A DNA stretch of 61,369 bases from JBGSYJ01 sp041748075 (lineage in GTDB: Bacteria > Acidobacteriota > Thermoanaerobaculia > Gp7-AA8), in NCBI GenBank assembly GCA_041748075.1, contig JBGTDX010000108.1:1-61369 (forward strand). Direction: 5' to 3'. Below the pieces are notes generated by a model that saw nothing but the letters and a program-made list of their open reading frames with translations, was not told the DNA's origin and did no database searches. Position numbers and translations under genes: made by a program. Shown in pieces: positions 15,726 through 25,358 of the stretch. Positions within the stretch are counted from its first letter, which is position 1. Each line of letters begins with the position of its first letter.

Positions 15726-17676
15726 GCTCGAGTCGATCTTCGTCACGGGCCTTGCTGCCGTGCCGTTGTATTTCACCGGAGCTGTCGGATGGATTTCGAT
15801 CGCGTCGTTTCACCTTGCGCTGGGAGCTCTCGCGGGCATCTGCATCATCCGCCGGGAGCCTGTGTACCGGCCGCGGCTCGTTCGGTGGCTTGCGTACGCT
15901 TACCTGCTGTTCTTTCCGATCGACGCAATCTTTCTTTCCCGGAGCCTGATCGAGTCGTCGAGCAATCTGCTTCTTTTCATCGGGTTCTACCTGCTGGTCG
16001 AGGGTCCGTGGGATCAGAACTACACAAAGAGGCTGCTCATCGGATTTCTCATTTTCGTCGCGAGCATCGCGACGGCCACTGACCTGTCGATCGTCGTCTT
16101 CATCGTGATATTCGCTTTCATGATGTTCCGTCAGCTCATTCAGGTGAGTCACGCGGCCAGCGTGGTCCAGGTAGGGGTGAAGGAACTCGAGACGCCCGCC
16201 AGCCGACCGGCCATCTTCTATCTGGTCGTCACGGGAGTGATCGCAATCGTGATGTTTCCCTTTCTTCCGCGAGTGGGAACGCCGATGATTCGTGGAGCGG
16301 GATCCTCGCTCGACAAGGCGGCGACGGGTTTGAGCGATACCATCAACTTCGAACAGGCCCGCACGATCTCACCCGATCCGCAGGTAGTCGCGCGGGTCTG
16401 GATGGGCAGGGAGGCTGTTCCTTTTTTCACACCGCTTCGTCTCAGAGGCACTGTCTATGATGCCTTCCGGAACGGTGAGTGGCGCTCGGGTAGCGGTCGC
16501 CGGCTCCGGGCTGCCCGCGGCAAACTGGGCGTGCATCAGATCGCGCGTCCCGTCGGAGTCCGATCCGCTGCTACGATCCAGCAGGTGCCGTCCCCCGAGC
16601 AGCGTCTTCTGCTTCCATCCGGAACATACGTGGTGAGTGGAGTCCCGGAAATCTTCGCGGAGAGCCGGTCAGGGCTCTACAGACTGAGTGCGCATTCGGG
16701 CGGCAGTCTCGAGTACCGCGTCGCACTGAGTTATCAGATCGATTCCCTGACGCCGGAAACCGTTCCCCTGCTCGAGTACCCCGTTTCACCGGAGGTGGAG
16801 GCATTTGCGAGAGACGTCGCCGGTGCAGCCAGCACACCGAGAGAGATTGCTGCGAAGATCGAGACTCATCTCGCCACACAGTTCCAGTACGTGGCGGATC
16901 CGTCGGAGCTGGGCCGCGCGGTGAGCGTAGAGAACTTTCTGCTTCGCGAACGGCGTGGTCACTGCGAATATTTTGCTGCGGGTATGGTGGTGATGCTCTC
17001 ATCGCTCGGCGTTCCCGCACGCATCGTGGGTGGCTATTACGGCGGCGAGTGGAATCCATTCACAGGCTACTTCGTGATCCGCCAGCGGGACGCACACGCC
17101 TGGGTCGAGGTCCACGATGGACAGAGGTGGATGACATACGATCCGTCCCCTGCCGATCTCCGGCCGGGCAGCTCGGCGACAGGAGCCCTCGGAATCTACG
17201 CGTCCGCTGCCCGGGATTCGATCCAGTTCTTCTGGGATCGATACATCCTGACGTTCGGAAGCGAGGATCAGGTGACTCTGATCTCCGGCGTGCTCGCCGC
17301 GGCGAGGATCGCGCGTTCCAACGCCGGCGAATCTCTGGCTGCGATCCGATCGGGCCTGACGACCCAGCTGGCAGTCATTCTCGTGCTGGGCGCCGTGCTG
17401 ATCTTTCTCGCGAAGACCTGGTTGGACGAGCGGCGGCGCAGCATGTTTCAGATCTTTGCGCGATCTCTCGAGCGGATCGGAGTCGAAATACGACCTGCCG
17501 ATACGCCGGAGGAGATTGTCGCGCAGGTAGAGCAAACGCATCCAGAGCTGGCCGGGCACGTCAGGCACATCGTGGATGTGTACGTACGAGAGCGGTTTTC
17601 ACGAGAGACGCTTTCGGCAGAAGAGCTCATGGCGGTACGGCGGGCGTTGTCGTCGCTTGCGTCTGCCTCGCGGTGA
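15706..17676 (+). CDS. TgpA-like membrane transglutaminase-family protein
   Basis: 656 residues. The N-terminal third has several membrane helices (FVTGLAAVPLYF, LLFIGFYLLV, LIGFLIFVASIATA, IFYLVVTGVIAIVMF), a pattern of the DUF3488/TgpA family. A periplasmic region carries the transglutaminase-like catalytic triad: Cys in RRGHCEYFAAGMVVMLSSLG, His in DAHAWVEV and Asp in MTYDPSP. A further helix (AVILVLGAVLIFLA) and a cytoplasmic tail follow. With MoxR and DUF58 it forms a three-gene unit. The substrate is not known. Confidence 0.92.
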   Translation: MNPLRRELESIFVTGLAAVPLYFTGAVGWISIASFHLALGALAGICIIRREPVYRPRLVRWLAYAYLLFFPIDAIFLSRSLIESSSNLLLFIGFYLLVEGPWDQNYTKRLLIGFLIFVASIATATDLSIVVFIVIFAFMMFRQLIQVSHAASVVQVGVKELETPASRPAIFYLVVTGVIAIVMFPFLPRVGTPMIRGAGSSLDKAATGLSDTINFEQARTISPDPQVVARVWMGREAVPFFTPLRLRGTVYDAFRNGEWRSGSGRRLRAARGKLGVHQIARPVGVRSAATIQQVPSPEQRLLLPSGTYVVSGVPEIFAESRSGLYRLSAHSGGSLEYRVALSYQIDSLTPETVPLLEYPVSPEVEAFARDVAGAASTPREIAAKIETHLATQFQYVADPSELGRAVSVENFLLRERRGHCEYFAAGMVVMLSSLGVPARIVGGYYGGEWNPFTGYFVIRQRDAHAWVEVHDGQRWMTYDPSPADLRPGSSATGALGIYASAARDSIQFFWDRYILTFGSEDQVTLISGVLAAARIARSNAGESLAAIRSGLTTQLAVILVLGAVLIFLAKTWLDERRRSMFQIFARSLERIGVEIRPADTPEEIVAQVEQTHPELAGHVRHIVDVYVRERFSRETLSAEELMAVRRALSSLASASR

Positions 17677-17695
17677 AGCGTGGGACGGGACCTGC

Positions 17696-18418
17696 TCACT
17701 TTCGCGGATTGCGCATGAGATGAATCATCTCGCGCACGGCCGAATCCAGTCCCGTCAGGCAGGCTCTGGCGATGATGGAATGGCCGATGTTCAGCTCCTC
17801 TATGTCATCGAGTGCGGCGATCGCATCGACGTTCCTGTAGGTCAGCCCATGTCCCGCGAAAACCGACAAGCCCAGCTTGCGCGCCGCGCGGGCAGCCGTT
17901 GCGACCTTGTCGAGCTCATGAGACCAGTTCCCGCTGCTCCATGTGTCCGCATACTTGCCTGTGTTGATCTCGATGCGTGGCACGCGAAGTTTGTGACAGC
18001 TTCGGATCTGTTCGAGATCGGGATCCACGAAAATGGAGACGTCGATCCGCGCGTCCAGCAGCTCCCGCACGATGCGATCGAGATTTCCGGCATGAAGAAC
18101 GGCGTCGAGGCCTCCTTCGGTCGTCAGCTCATCCGCCCGCTCGGGAACGAGGGTGACGCGGTGAGGTTTGTGAATCAGTGCCAGACGAACCATCTCACGC
18201 GTTGCCGCCATCTCGACGTTCAGGGGAGTGGATACCACGCGCCGCAGGATCTCGATGTCGCGGTCCTGGATGTGCCGCCGGTCCCCGCGAAGATGGACGG
18301 TGATTCCCTGTGCTCCGGCGAGCTCGCAGACAACGGCGGCAGCCACCGGGTCAGGCTCGTCGGTGTGCCGAGCCTCCCGAATCGTCGCGATGTGGTCGAT
18401 GTTGACAGCAAGCCGCAT
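17696..18418 (-). CDS. pdxJ: Pyridoxine 5'-phosphate synthase
   Basis: Condenses 1-deoxyxylulose 5-phosphate with 3-amino-2-oxopropyl phosphate, the PdxA product, to pyridoxine 5'-phosphate. The 240-residue TIM-barrel shows LAVNIDHIATIREAR, GITVHLRGDRRHIQDRD, LNVEMAATREM, VTLVPERADELTTEGGLD and FAGHGLTYRN, all family signatures. Start and length are normal. It lies downstream of cinA on the minus strand, 41 bases apart, and ends 19 bases from the convergent transglutaminase gene. Confidence 0.97.
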   Translation of the reverse strand: MRLAVNIDHIATIREARHTDEPDPVAAAVVCELAGAQGITVHLRGDRRHIQDRDIEILRRVVSTPLNVEMAATREMVRLALIHKPHRVTLVPERADELTTEGGLDAVLHAGNLDRIVRELLDARIDVSIFVDPDLEQIRSCHKLRVPRIEINTGKYADTWSSGNWSHELDKVATAARAARKLGLSVFAGHGLTYRNVDAIAALDDIEELNIGHSIIARACLTGLDSAVREMIHLMRNPRK

Positions 18419-18459
18419 GGTCTCGTCACCTCGGTTGAAGCTTCATTGTACGCAAAGCG

Positions 18460-19704
18460 TCACTGACGCAGGATCATCAGCCTCAGCATGTCGAGTGCGA
18501 CGTGGGCCGAGTATTGTTTGATCAGCTCGCGCGATCCTGCAAAGAGGAACTGTTTGTTCCGGCGGAGTTCTCTGCCTGCTACGGCCACATGGACGGTTCC
18601 GACGGGCTTCTTCGCGGTCCCACCCGTGGGACCGGCGATGCCGGTGATTCCGACACCCCAGGTGCTGCCGAACCGTCTGCGCACGCCATCGGCCATCTCG
18701 ATGGAGACTTCTTCCGAGACTTCTCCGTGCTGTTCAATGGTGGCGGGATCGATTCCGATCAGAAAGAGTTTCGCCTGCTGTGAATAGGCGACCGCACCCC
18801 CGAGATAGTAGGCTGAGCTTCCGCTGACATCCGTGATGCGCGAGCCGAGAAGACCTCCGGTACAGGACTCCGCCGTGGCGAGCGTCTCACCGCGGGAGGT
18901 CAGCATCCTGCCGACAGTGGATTCCAGAGTCTCATGGTCCAGGCCGAACACGCGATCCCCGAAAATGTCCCGGAGCTCCTGTTCCATTTCGGTGAGCTGC
19001 GGGTAAGCCTCGTCCGCGGGTCCCGCGGCCATCAGATGGATATGCACTTCGCCGAGTGCAGCGAGGACGGTAGTCTGCTCTTCAGGATGGTGTTCGTAGT
19101 AGGGTCGCAGGCTCTCTTCGACCGACGACTCGCTGAGCCCCGAAAGCCTAACGACCCGCTTATGGACGAGCTCCGATTGTGATTTTCGAAGCCATGGCTC
19201 CAGATCGTTCTCGATCATGCCGTCCAGTTCATAGGGAACTCCCGGGAAGAGCCACACATGCTTCGCCCTGCTTTCGACGCTGATGTTGAGGTGAAAGCCG
19301 GGCGCGGTCCCGCGGGTGTTCCGTACGATCTTATGTCCTGCAAAAACTCTCGCCTGCCGTTCGTTCACTGCGGGCATGCGGAGACCACGGATGCGGAACT
19401 TTTCCTCGATGTCCTCGAGGACAGAGCCGTCGTCGACCAGCTGCAGCCGCAGCACCCCGGCGACAGCTTCTTTGGTGACATCGTCGTCGGTGGGTCCGAG
19501 CCCGCCGGTGATCACGACGACGTCGGAATGCCTGAGCGAAAAGTCCAACTCTGCCCCGATGGCCCTGGTATCGTCTCCGACGACGCTCTTCCGCGTCACG
19601 TTCACGCCGTAGCGTTCCAGAGCACTGGCAACCTTGAGCGAATTGGTGTCGACATGAATGCTGCCGAGGAGTTCGGATCCGACCGCTAGTATCGTTGCGT
19701 CCAC
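18460..19704 (-). CDS. cinA: CinA family protein (competence/damage-inducible; nicotinamide-nucleotide amidase)
   Basis: 414 residues with both expected domains. The N-terminal molybdopterin-binding-like domain (MDATILAVGSELLGSIHVDTN, VVITGGLGPTDDDVTKEAVA, LFPGVPYELDGM) is the ADP-ribose pyrophosphatase-type COG1058 module. The C-terminal CinA deamidase domain has TLATAESCTGGLLGSRITDV, AYSQQAKLFLIG and VGITGIAGPTGGTAKKPVG. Family members recycle pyridine nucleotides and clean damaged cofactors. It lies 14 bases after the ABC-F gene and before pdxJ, suggesting one transcript. Confidence 0.95.
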   Translation of the reverse strand: MDATILAVGSELLGSIHVDTNSLKVASALERYGVNVTRKSVVGDDTRAIGAELDFSLRHSDVVVITGGLGPTDDDVTKEAVAGVLRLQLVDDGSVLEDIEEKFRIRGLRMPAVNERQARVFAGHKIVRNTRGTAPGFHLNISVESRAKHVWLFPGVPYELDGMIENDLEPWLRKSQSELVHKRVVRLSGLSESSVEESLRPYYEHHPEEQTTVLAALGEVHIHLMAAGPADEAYPQLTEMEQELRDIFGDRVFGLDHETLESTVGRMLTSRGETLATAESCTGGLLGSRITDVSGSSAYYLGGAVAYSQQAKLFLIGIDPATIEQHGEVSEEVSIEMADGVRRRFGSTWGVGITGIAGPTGGTAKKPVGTVHVAVAGRELRRNKQFLFAGSRELIKQYSAHVALDMLRLMILRQ

Positions 19705-19718
19705 AGGCCTCCTCCGGG

Positions 19719-21671
19719 TCAGAAACTGCTCTCGACTGGCTGGAGCGATTCACGCTCGGCGGTCAGCCTGTCCCAGCGTTCGTACAGGTCTCGAAGTTCA
19801 CTCTTCGCGGCTTCGATACATCCCTGGACTTCACGCGAACGGCCGGCGTCGCGATAGACCTCTTCGGAACAGAGCAGAGCCTCATTTGTTTCGCATTCGC
19901 TTTCCAGCTGCGCGATCCGCACTTCGGAAGCGGCCACTTCCTGTTCTAGTTTTCGCAGGCGTTTCTCGCGTGACTTTCGGTCTGTTCGCTCTTCGGCAGG
20001 GCTGGCCATCGTAGCGACCGGCTTCTTTTCCTTCTCAGCGGGAGCCTTCCGTTCCGCAAGCTGCTCAGACTGTTCTGCAAACTTCCGCACCAGATCGGAG
20101 TAGTTGCCCGAGTGGATCGTGGCCTCCCCCTCCTCGACAAGAAGAATGTTGTGAGCCACGCGGTCGATGAAATACCGATCATGGGAAACTACGATCAGCG
20201 CCCCGGTGAACTGCTCGAGCGCGGCTTCGAGGGCTTCCCGGGTGTATACGTCGAGATGATTTGTCGGTTCATCCAGAAGAAGCAGGTTCCCTCCGACATA
20301 CATGATCTTCGCCAGTGCCAGACGGCCCTTCTCGCCACCGGACAGAGCTTTGATCTTCTTGTACACATCGTCAGCAAAGAATGAAAAGCGCGCGAGGTAG
20401 TTGCGGACTTCTTCTTCTGATCGATTGTGATCGAGATCCCAGATCTCATGGATGACCTGACCATCGGCCGACAGGTCACCCAGCGTCTGATCGTAATATC
20501 CAACCTGAACATTGTGGCCGTAGGTGAGCTTTCCTCCGAGGGGCATCAGCCGGCCGGCGAACGTCTTGAGAAGAGTCGATTTTCCTGAGCCGTTGGGGCC
20601 CATGATGGCGAAACGCTCGCCGCGCCGTACGGTGAAGGTCAGATTGCCGACGATCTCCAGTCCGTCATGGCCTGCCGAAAGTTCCTCGGTCGTCATGGCG
20701 ATCGCTCCGGAGCGGGGCCCGGCATCGAGTGTGAACTTTGCGAGGGTCTCGTCCGTCAGCGGACGCTCGACCTCATCCAGTCGCGCCAGCAACTTTCTGC
20801 GGGACTGAGCCTGCTTGGTTTTTACTCCGGCGATGTTTCGCCGGATGAAGTCTTCTGTTTTGTCGATGTAGTCCTGCTGTCGCGCGAACTCGGTCTGCAG
20901 TCTCTCCATCCGCTCGGCGCGCAGCCGGAGGAAGCGTTCGTAGTTTCCGTTGTACTCGATGAGCTTTCCATGTGTCAGCTCGATGATCTTCGTGACGGTC
21001 CTGTTCAGAAACGTCCGGTCGTGAGAAATCACGAGATAGCTGCCCGTGAAGGATTGAAGGAAGCCTTCGAGAAACTCGATTCCGGCGAGGTCGAGATGGT
21101 TCGTCGGCTCGTCCAGAAGGAGCAGATCGACTCTGGTCAGGAGCAGCCGGGCCAGCATCGCGCGGTTCTGCTCGCCGCCGCTGAATTCGCCGATCGGCCT
21201 CTGCCAGTCCGTCTCCGCGAATCCGATTCCCGTCAGTACTCGCTCGACCTCGGAATGGATCGTGTAGCCATTCGCATGCTCATAGTCGTGCTGAAGGCCT
21301 GCGTAACGCTCGAGCAAAGCGTCGTGGTCCGCCGCATGTGCTGGATCCGCAAGCTGGTGCTCGATCTCGCGCATCCTTGCCTCGATCCGGAGTACCTCGC
21401 CGAATGCCGAAAGTACGAAATCGAACAGACTCAGATCTCTGGGAGCATCGAGGTGCTGGCTCAGATGGCCGACTGTCATCCCCGACGCTCGCGTTACCGA
21501 GCCGCGATCGGGATCCTCCTGGCGAAGCAAAATGCGGAACAGGGTCGTCTTTCCTGCGCCATTCCTCCCCACCAGCCCGACGTGCTCGCCAGGGTTGTGC
21601 TGCCACGTCACACCGGTGAGCACATCGTGCACACCGTAGGATTTTTCAACGCCTTCGAAGCGATAGAGCAT
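19719..21671 (-). CDS. ABC-F family ATPase (translation or ribosome-associated)
   Basis: 650 residues, two ABC domains and no membrane segment. First nucleotide site: GLVGRNGAGKTTLF, signature FSGGEQNRAMLARLLL, Walker B LLLLDEPTNHLDL. The linker contains the P-site motif region with many Arg/Lys (GVKTKQAQSRRKLLARLDEV). Second site: AIMGPNGSGKSTLL, signature LSGGEKGRLALAKI, LLLLDEPTNHLDV. A C-terminal coiled coil (about 565-640) resembles that of the Uup type. Such proteins act on ribosomes rather than in transport; the specific subgroup cannot be set by eye. First gene of the ABC-F/cinA/pdxJ run. Confidence 0.93.
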   Translation of the reverse strand: MLYRFEGVEKSYGVHDVLTGVTWQHNPGEHVGLVGRNGAGKTTLFRILLRQEDPDRGSVTRASGMTVGHLSQHLDAPRDLSLFDFVLSAFGEVLRIEARMREIEHQLADPAHAADHDALLERYAGLQHDYEHANGYTIHSEVERVLTGIGFAETDWQRPIGEFSGGEQNRAMLARLLLTRVDLLLLDEPTNHLDLAGIEFLEGFLQSFTGSYLVISHDRTFLNRTVTKIIELTHGKLIEYNGNYERFLRLRAERMERLQTEFARQQDYIDKTEDFIRRNIAGVKTKQAQSRRKLLARLDEVERPLTDETLAKFTLDAGPRSGAIAMTTEELSAGHDGLEIVGNLTFTVRRGERFAIMGPNGSGKSTLLKTFAGRLMPLGGKLTYGHNVQVGYYDQTLGDLSADGQVIHEIWDLDHNRSEEEVRNYLARFSFFADDVYKKIKALSGGEKGRLALAKIMYVGGNLLLLDEPTNHLDVYTREALEAALEQFTGALIVVSHDRYFIDRVAHNILLVEEGEATIHSGNYSDLVRKFAEQSEQLAERKAPAEKEKKPVATMASPAEERTDRKSREKRLRKLEQEVAASEVRIAQLESECETNEALLCSEEVYRDAGRSREVQGCIEAAKSELRDLYERWDRLTAERESLQPVESSF

Positions 21672-21943
21672 GGTTTCGTATCATCCTGAGTGAAGCGAAT
21701 GGCTACAGATCTACGAACTTGTCATCCCTACCGGCCGAAAGCAGCTTTAATGAACCCTGCTCGCGGAAACGTACCGACTTGTCATCCTGAGCGAAGCGAA
21801 GGATCTCCCGACTTGAGCGATACAGCACGTCTTCAGGGGATCCTTCGCTGCGCTCAGGATGACACCCGTGTTCATTGCTCGCCACAATGACCTTCCTGTC
21901 ATTCGCCCGTTCGGGATGACGAGGCCACAATCCGCAATCTCCA
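21672..21943. repeat. Spacer with GTCATCCTGAG palindrome
   Basis: A complete palindrome at 21781-21866 (arms GTCATCCTGAGCGAAGCG and CGCTGCGCTCAGGATGAC) is flanked by degenerate half copies: CATCCTGAGTGAAGCGAATG near 21683 and CTTGTCATCCCTACCGG near 21718. No gene seen. Confidence 0.8.
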
Positions 21944-23263
21944 TCAGCCCCTCCGCATGAGAGTGACGTTCTGAATCACGTCGTTGAACAGCACGACCAG
22001 CATCAGGGTCACGAGAAGTGCGAATCCGACCTGCTGAATCCTCTCCTTGACCCGGAGCGATAGATCCCGGCGCGCGATGCCCTCGACCCCGAGGATGAAG
22101 ATGTGGCCGCCATCGAGAACCGGAATGGGAAGGAGGTTGAGAATCCCCAGCTGCAGGGAAATGCTCGCCATCAGGAAGATCACAGCCTGCCATCCGGTGC
22201 GCAGCATGTCGCCCGATATTCTGGCGATCGAGATCGGCCCGCTGAAGTCTTTTACGCTTCCTTCGGCTTTGAACAATCGCCCCAGAGTGAACCCCACGAG
22301 TTGCACCATTCTGACGTTCTGTCGGATGCTCTCCGCGAAGGCCTCTGGAAAGGCGTACTGGCGGATTTCTGTCGGCGGGATGAAACCCGGATAAATCTCC
22401 TCTTCGCTGGCCGCTCCCGGAAGATCGAGGGAGATCCGTTCACCATTGCGGAGGACAGCAATCGTGGCCCCCCCTTTCTTCGCTGCTTCGAGTGCCGTCT
22501 CCAGATCGGGCCACCACTGCTGGATCGGAGCTCCGCCCGCTTCGACGATCCGGTCTCCGCGCCGCAGGCCGGCGCGCTCGGCGGCCGATCCGGGGAGGAT
22601 GCGGCCGATCTCAGTCTCGATGAACGGACCAACTCCTGCCCTGCCTGCTGAGCCATAGTCGGTGAGCTCGCGCTCCGGAGTCATGACGGCGGTTCGGGTT
22701 TGTCCGTCACGAATCAGCGTGAGATTGATCGGAGTGCCGGGCCGGACTGCTACTGCAATGCGGAAGTCATCCCAGGTCTCGATCTTTTCTCCATTTGCCT
22801 CGATGACCCGGTCGCCGACAAGCAACCCGGCGGCCTCCGCGGGCTTACCTTCGATCACGCTCCCGATGATCGCGGGGAAATCGCGTGTCACTTCGGTCGG
22901 TGACATATTGAGTCCCGTCAGAAACGCGATCGCGATCAGGACGTTCATAGCGGGACCTGCGAGCAGAATCAGGAACCTCTGCCACTTCGGCTTAGCCAGA
23001 AAATCGCCCGGCTGGGATTCGTTCTGCTCCTCGGGGTTGTCTCCGGCCATTCGAACGTATCCGCCCAGCGGGATCAGGGAGACGCGGTAGTCGGTCTCAG
23101 CCCTGCGGAAGCCGAAAAGGCGCTTTCCGAATCCCAGCGAGAAGATCAGGACTTTCACCTTGAAGATCTTTGCGAACACGAAGTGTCCGGCCTCGTGGGC
23201 GAAGATCAGAAAGCCGAGAACGAGAACGAATGCGGCGAAGTTGGTTACGATGTTGGATGCCAT
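21944..23263 (-). CDS. rseP: RIP metalloprotease RseP (site-2 protease family)
   Basis: 439 residues. Zinc-binding HEAGH lies in the first membrane helix (FLIFAHEAGHFVFAK, about residues 18-32). Next come LGFGKRLFGFRR and IPLGGYVRMAGD, a second helix (FLILLAGPAMNVLIAIAFL), two PDZ-type domains (IGSVIEGKPAEAAGLLVGD and GRILPGSAAERAGLRRGD) and the C-terminal third ligand motif NLLPIPVLDGGHIF. It cleaves membrane-anchored regulators, classically an anti-sigma factor. Last gene of the truA-uppS-cdsA-dxr-rseP set, a common bacterial arrangement. Confidence 0.96.
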   Translation of the reverse strand: MASNIVTNFAAFVLVLGFLIFAHEAGHFVFAKIFKVKVLIFSLGFGKRLFGFRRAETDYRVSLIPLGGYVRMAGDNPEEQNESQPGDFLAKPKWQRFLILLAGPAMNVLIAIAFLTGLNMSPTEVTRDFPAIIGSVIEGKPAEAAGLLVGDRVIEANGEKIETWDDFRIAVAVRPGTPINLTLIRDGQTRTAVMTPERELTDYGSAGRAGVGPFIETEIGRILPGSAAERAGLRRGDRIVEAGGAPIQQWWPDLETALEAAKKGGATIAVLRNGERISLDLPGAASEEEIYPGFIPPTEIRQYAFPEAFAESIRQNVRMVQLVGFTLGRLFKAEGSVKDFSGPISIARISGDMLRTGWQAVIFLMASISLQLGILNLLPIPVLDGGHIFILGVEGIARRDLSLRVKERIQQVGFALLVTLMLVVLFNDVIQNVTLMRRG

Positions 23264-23331
23264 AGAACTCCCGAGTGGAGAATTGAGAACTGAGAATTCA
23301 GAATGAAGGTTGAATCTCTACTGACGTTTGA
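23264..23331. repeat. GAATTGAGAACTGAG word repeat
   Basis: Short GAGAATT/GAACTGA/GAATTCAG words at about 23277-23303 between dxr and rseP. A single arm only; no inner palindrome. Confidence 0.65.
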
Positions 23332-24504
23332 TCAGGTCTGAATTGTCTTTACAACGTTGATTTCGCGCGCCTGATTGCGTGCCCATCCGTCCCAGTACAG
23401 GATCTCGTCCAGGGAGCCGGGCCGGGTGATGCCTGGCGCGTGCAAGTCCATGACTCGCCTGACGATATCTACGATCGAGGTAAACGGAAGTTCTCCGGCG
23501 AGAAACCGTGCGACCGCTACTTCGTTTGCAGCGTTGAGGACGGCAGGGGCAGAGCCTCCCACCCTGCAGGCGGCGTATGCGAGCTCGACCGCCGGGAATC
23601 GCTCGTGATCGACCGGATGAAACTCGAGGGTGCGAATCCGTGCGAGATCGAGACGCGCGAAGGGTGCGGCGAGTCGTTCGGGATACAGAAGGCTGTACTG
23701 GATGGGGAACTTCATGTCGGTGGTCGAGAGTTGGGCCATGATCGACCCGTCAACGTACTCGACCATCGAATGAACGATCGACTGGGGATGGATGAGAATG
23801 TCGATCTCGTCCGGTGACATCGCGAAGAGATGGTGAGCTTCGATGACCTCGAGACCTTTGTTCATCATGGTCGCCGAGTCGATCGAAATCTTGTTGCCCA
23901 TTTTCCACGTGGGATGTGCCAGCGCTGCGTCGACCGTGATTTCCCGAAAGCTCGAGAGGTCACGCCTGAGGAATGGCCCTCCCGAAGCGGTCAGTATGAT
24001 GCGCAAAACCTCCTTCGATGTCCCGCAACGCAGGGCCTGATGCACGGCGTTGTGCTCGGAATCGATCGGAAGGATCTCGCCGCCGGAGGATCGAGCGGCG
24101 GACGTCATCAGTTCGCCGCCTGCGACGAGAACTTCCTTATTTGCGATCCCGACCCGCTTGCCTGCAAGCAGGGCTGCATGGACAGGCGCGAGTCCGGCCG
24201 CTCCTACAATTGCCGCAATCACGGTCCCGGCTTCGGGCAGCGAGGCCACCGAGCACGCGCCCTCGCTGCCGTGGAGAATTTCGGTTTCGCTCTTTCCTAT
24301 CATCCGGGCGAGCTCCCGGGCATCCTGCTCGGTACGGACGGACACGAGACGGGGTCTGTACTTCCTGATCTGATCGGCGAGTAAGGCGACGTTGGATCCG
24401 GCGGCGAGTGCGACGACTTCGAGCTCGCCGGGAAACGCATCGACCACCTCGAGCGAGCTTCTTCCCACCGACCCGGTACTTCCCAGAATCGAGATCGATC
24501 TCAT
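23332..24504 (-). CDS. dxr: 1-deoxy-D-xylulose 5-phosphate reductoisomerase
   Basis: NADPH-dependent committed step of the MEP isoprenoid pathway, supplying UppS further up the same operon. The 390-residue protein shows the NADPH-binding ISILGSTGSVGRSSLEVV, NKEVLVAGGE, LPIDSEHNAVHQAL, ASGGPFLRRDL, WKMGNKISIDSATMMNKGLE and EAHHLF. I chose ATG 24504, which overlaps the cdsA stop (ATGA) and begins directly at the Rossmann strand; the longer frame to 24648 is an artefact. The C-terminus is normal. Confidence 0.97.
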   Translation of the reverse strand: MRSISILGSTGSVGRSSLEVVDAFPGELEVVALAAGSNVALLADQIRKYRPRLVSVRTEQDARELARMIGKSETEILHGSEGACSVASLPEAGTVIAAIVGAAGLAPVHAALLAGKRVGIANKEVLVAGGELMTSAARSSGGEILPIDSEHNAVHQALRCGTSKEVLRIILTASGGPFLRRDLSSFREITVDAALAHPTWKMGNKISIDSATMMNKGLEVIEAHHLFAMSPDEIDILIHPQSIVHSMVEYVDGSIMAQLSTTDMKFPIQYSLLYPERLAAPFARLDLARIRTLEFHPVDHERFPAVELAYAACRVGGSAPAVLNAANEVAVARFLAGELPFTSIVDIVRRVMDLHAPGITRPGSLDEILYWDGWARNQAREINVVKTIQT

Positions 24505-25358
24505 ACGGGACCTCCGGCACGGACCAGAAGCGTCCAGTAGAAGTAAAGAATCGGGGCAGTGAAGAGAATCGAGTCCGAGCGGTCCAGAAAACCGCCATGG
24601 CCGGGAAGGAATGTTCCGGAGTCTTTCACTGCGGCAGACCTTTTCCACATCGATTCCACAAGATCGCCCACCACGCCGCTGGCCGAGAGGATGCCAGCTG
24701 CGAGCAGCGCATGCAACAGCGGAAACTCCGGAAAGAACGTGCGCTGGATTGCGGCAGCCGCCAGAATCGACACGGTGATGCCGCCTACGGTTCCTTCGAT
24801 GGTCTTCTTGGGGCTGACCCTGTGAGACAGTGGCCGTCTTCCGAAGTTTCTGCCTACGTAGTACGCGCCTGCGTCTCCGGCCCAGACTACAAGGAACAGG
24901 AAGAACACGAGCTTCGGTCCCTGCTCGCCGAACTCGAGCCGCAGACGCAGAAGGGCCCCTGCCAGCATCCCTACATAAAGCACTCCCAGAATTGATACCG
25001 CGCTCGCCGGGAGAGCCTCTTCCAGGTCGGTGCGGGCAAAGACATACCAGGCCGGAATGATCAGCATCGTCGCGACGATCACGGGCTCGACGGCAACGGC
25101 CTCGAAGACGAATCCACCAAGCAGGAGGAAAAGCAGCGCGATGGAGAGCGGCTTCTGGACGGGATATCCCTTCTTTTCGCCCAGGTCCAGCAGTTCATAG
25201 AGGACCAGGGCAGCCAGGATCGCGATGGTCAGCGCGTAGGCAAGGGGAGGCGCCCAGCCGACCAGCCAGATCAGGATGGGGGCTCCGGCAATGCTGGTCA
25301 ATTCTCGCGTGAAGTTCTTGCGGCGCGGTACAGCGGCGGCCTCCGACATTCCGCTCAC
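24501..25358 (-). CDS. cdsA: Phosphatidate cytidylyltransferase
   Basis: Makes CDP-diacylglycerol for phospholipid synthesis in the inner membrane. The 285-residue polytopic protein has the C-terminal family signature: SHRVSPKKTIEGTVGG, then GDLVESMWKRSAAVKDSGTF, LPGHGGFLDRSDSIL and a final helix. Start and stop both overlap neighbours by four bases (uppS above, dxr below), indicating tight coupling. About seven membrane helices. Confidence 0.96.
   Translation of the reverse strand: MSGMSEAAAVPRRKNFTRELTSIAGAPILIWLVGWAPPLAYALTIAILAALVLYELLDLGEKKGYPVQKPLSIALLFLLLGGFVFEAVAVEPVIVATMLIIPAWYVFARTDLEEALPASAVSILGVLYVGMLAGALLRLRLEFGEQGPKLVFFLFLVVWAGDAGAYYVGRNFGRRPLSHRVSPKKTIEGTVGGITVSILAAAAIQRTFFPEFPLLHALLAAGILSASGVVGDLVESMWKRSAAVKDSGTFLPGHGGFLDRSDSILFTAPILYFYWTLLVRAGGPV

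Noticed and set aside
24505..24648. 48-residue N-terminal extension of dxr
   Set aside because: Lies wholly inside cdsA, has no homology to the family, and ATG 24504 gives the canonical start with ATGA coupling.
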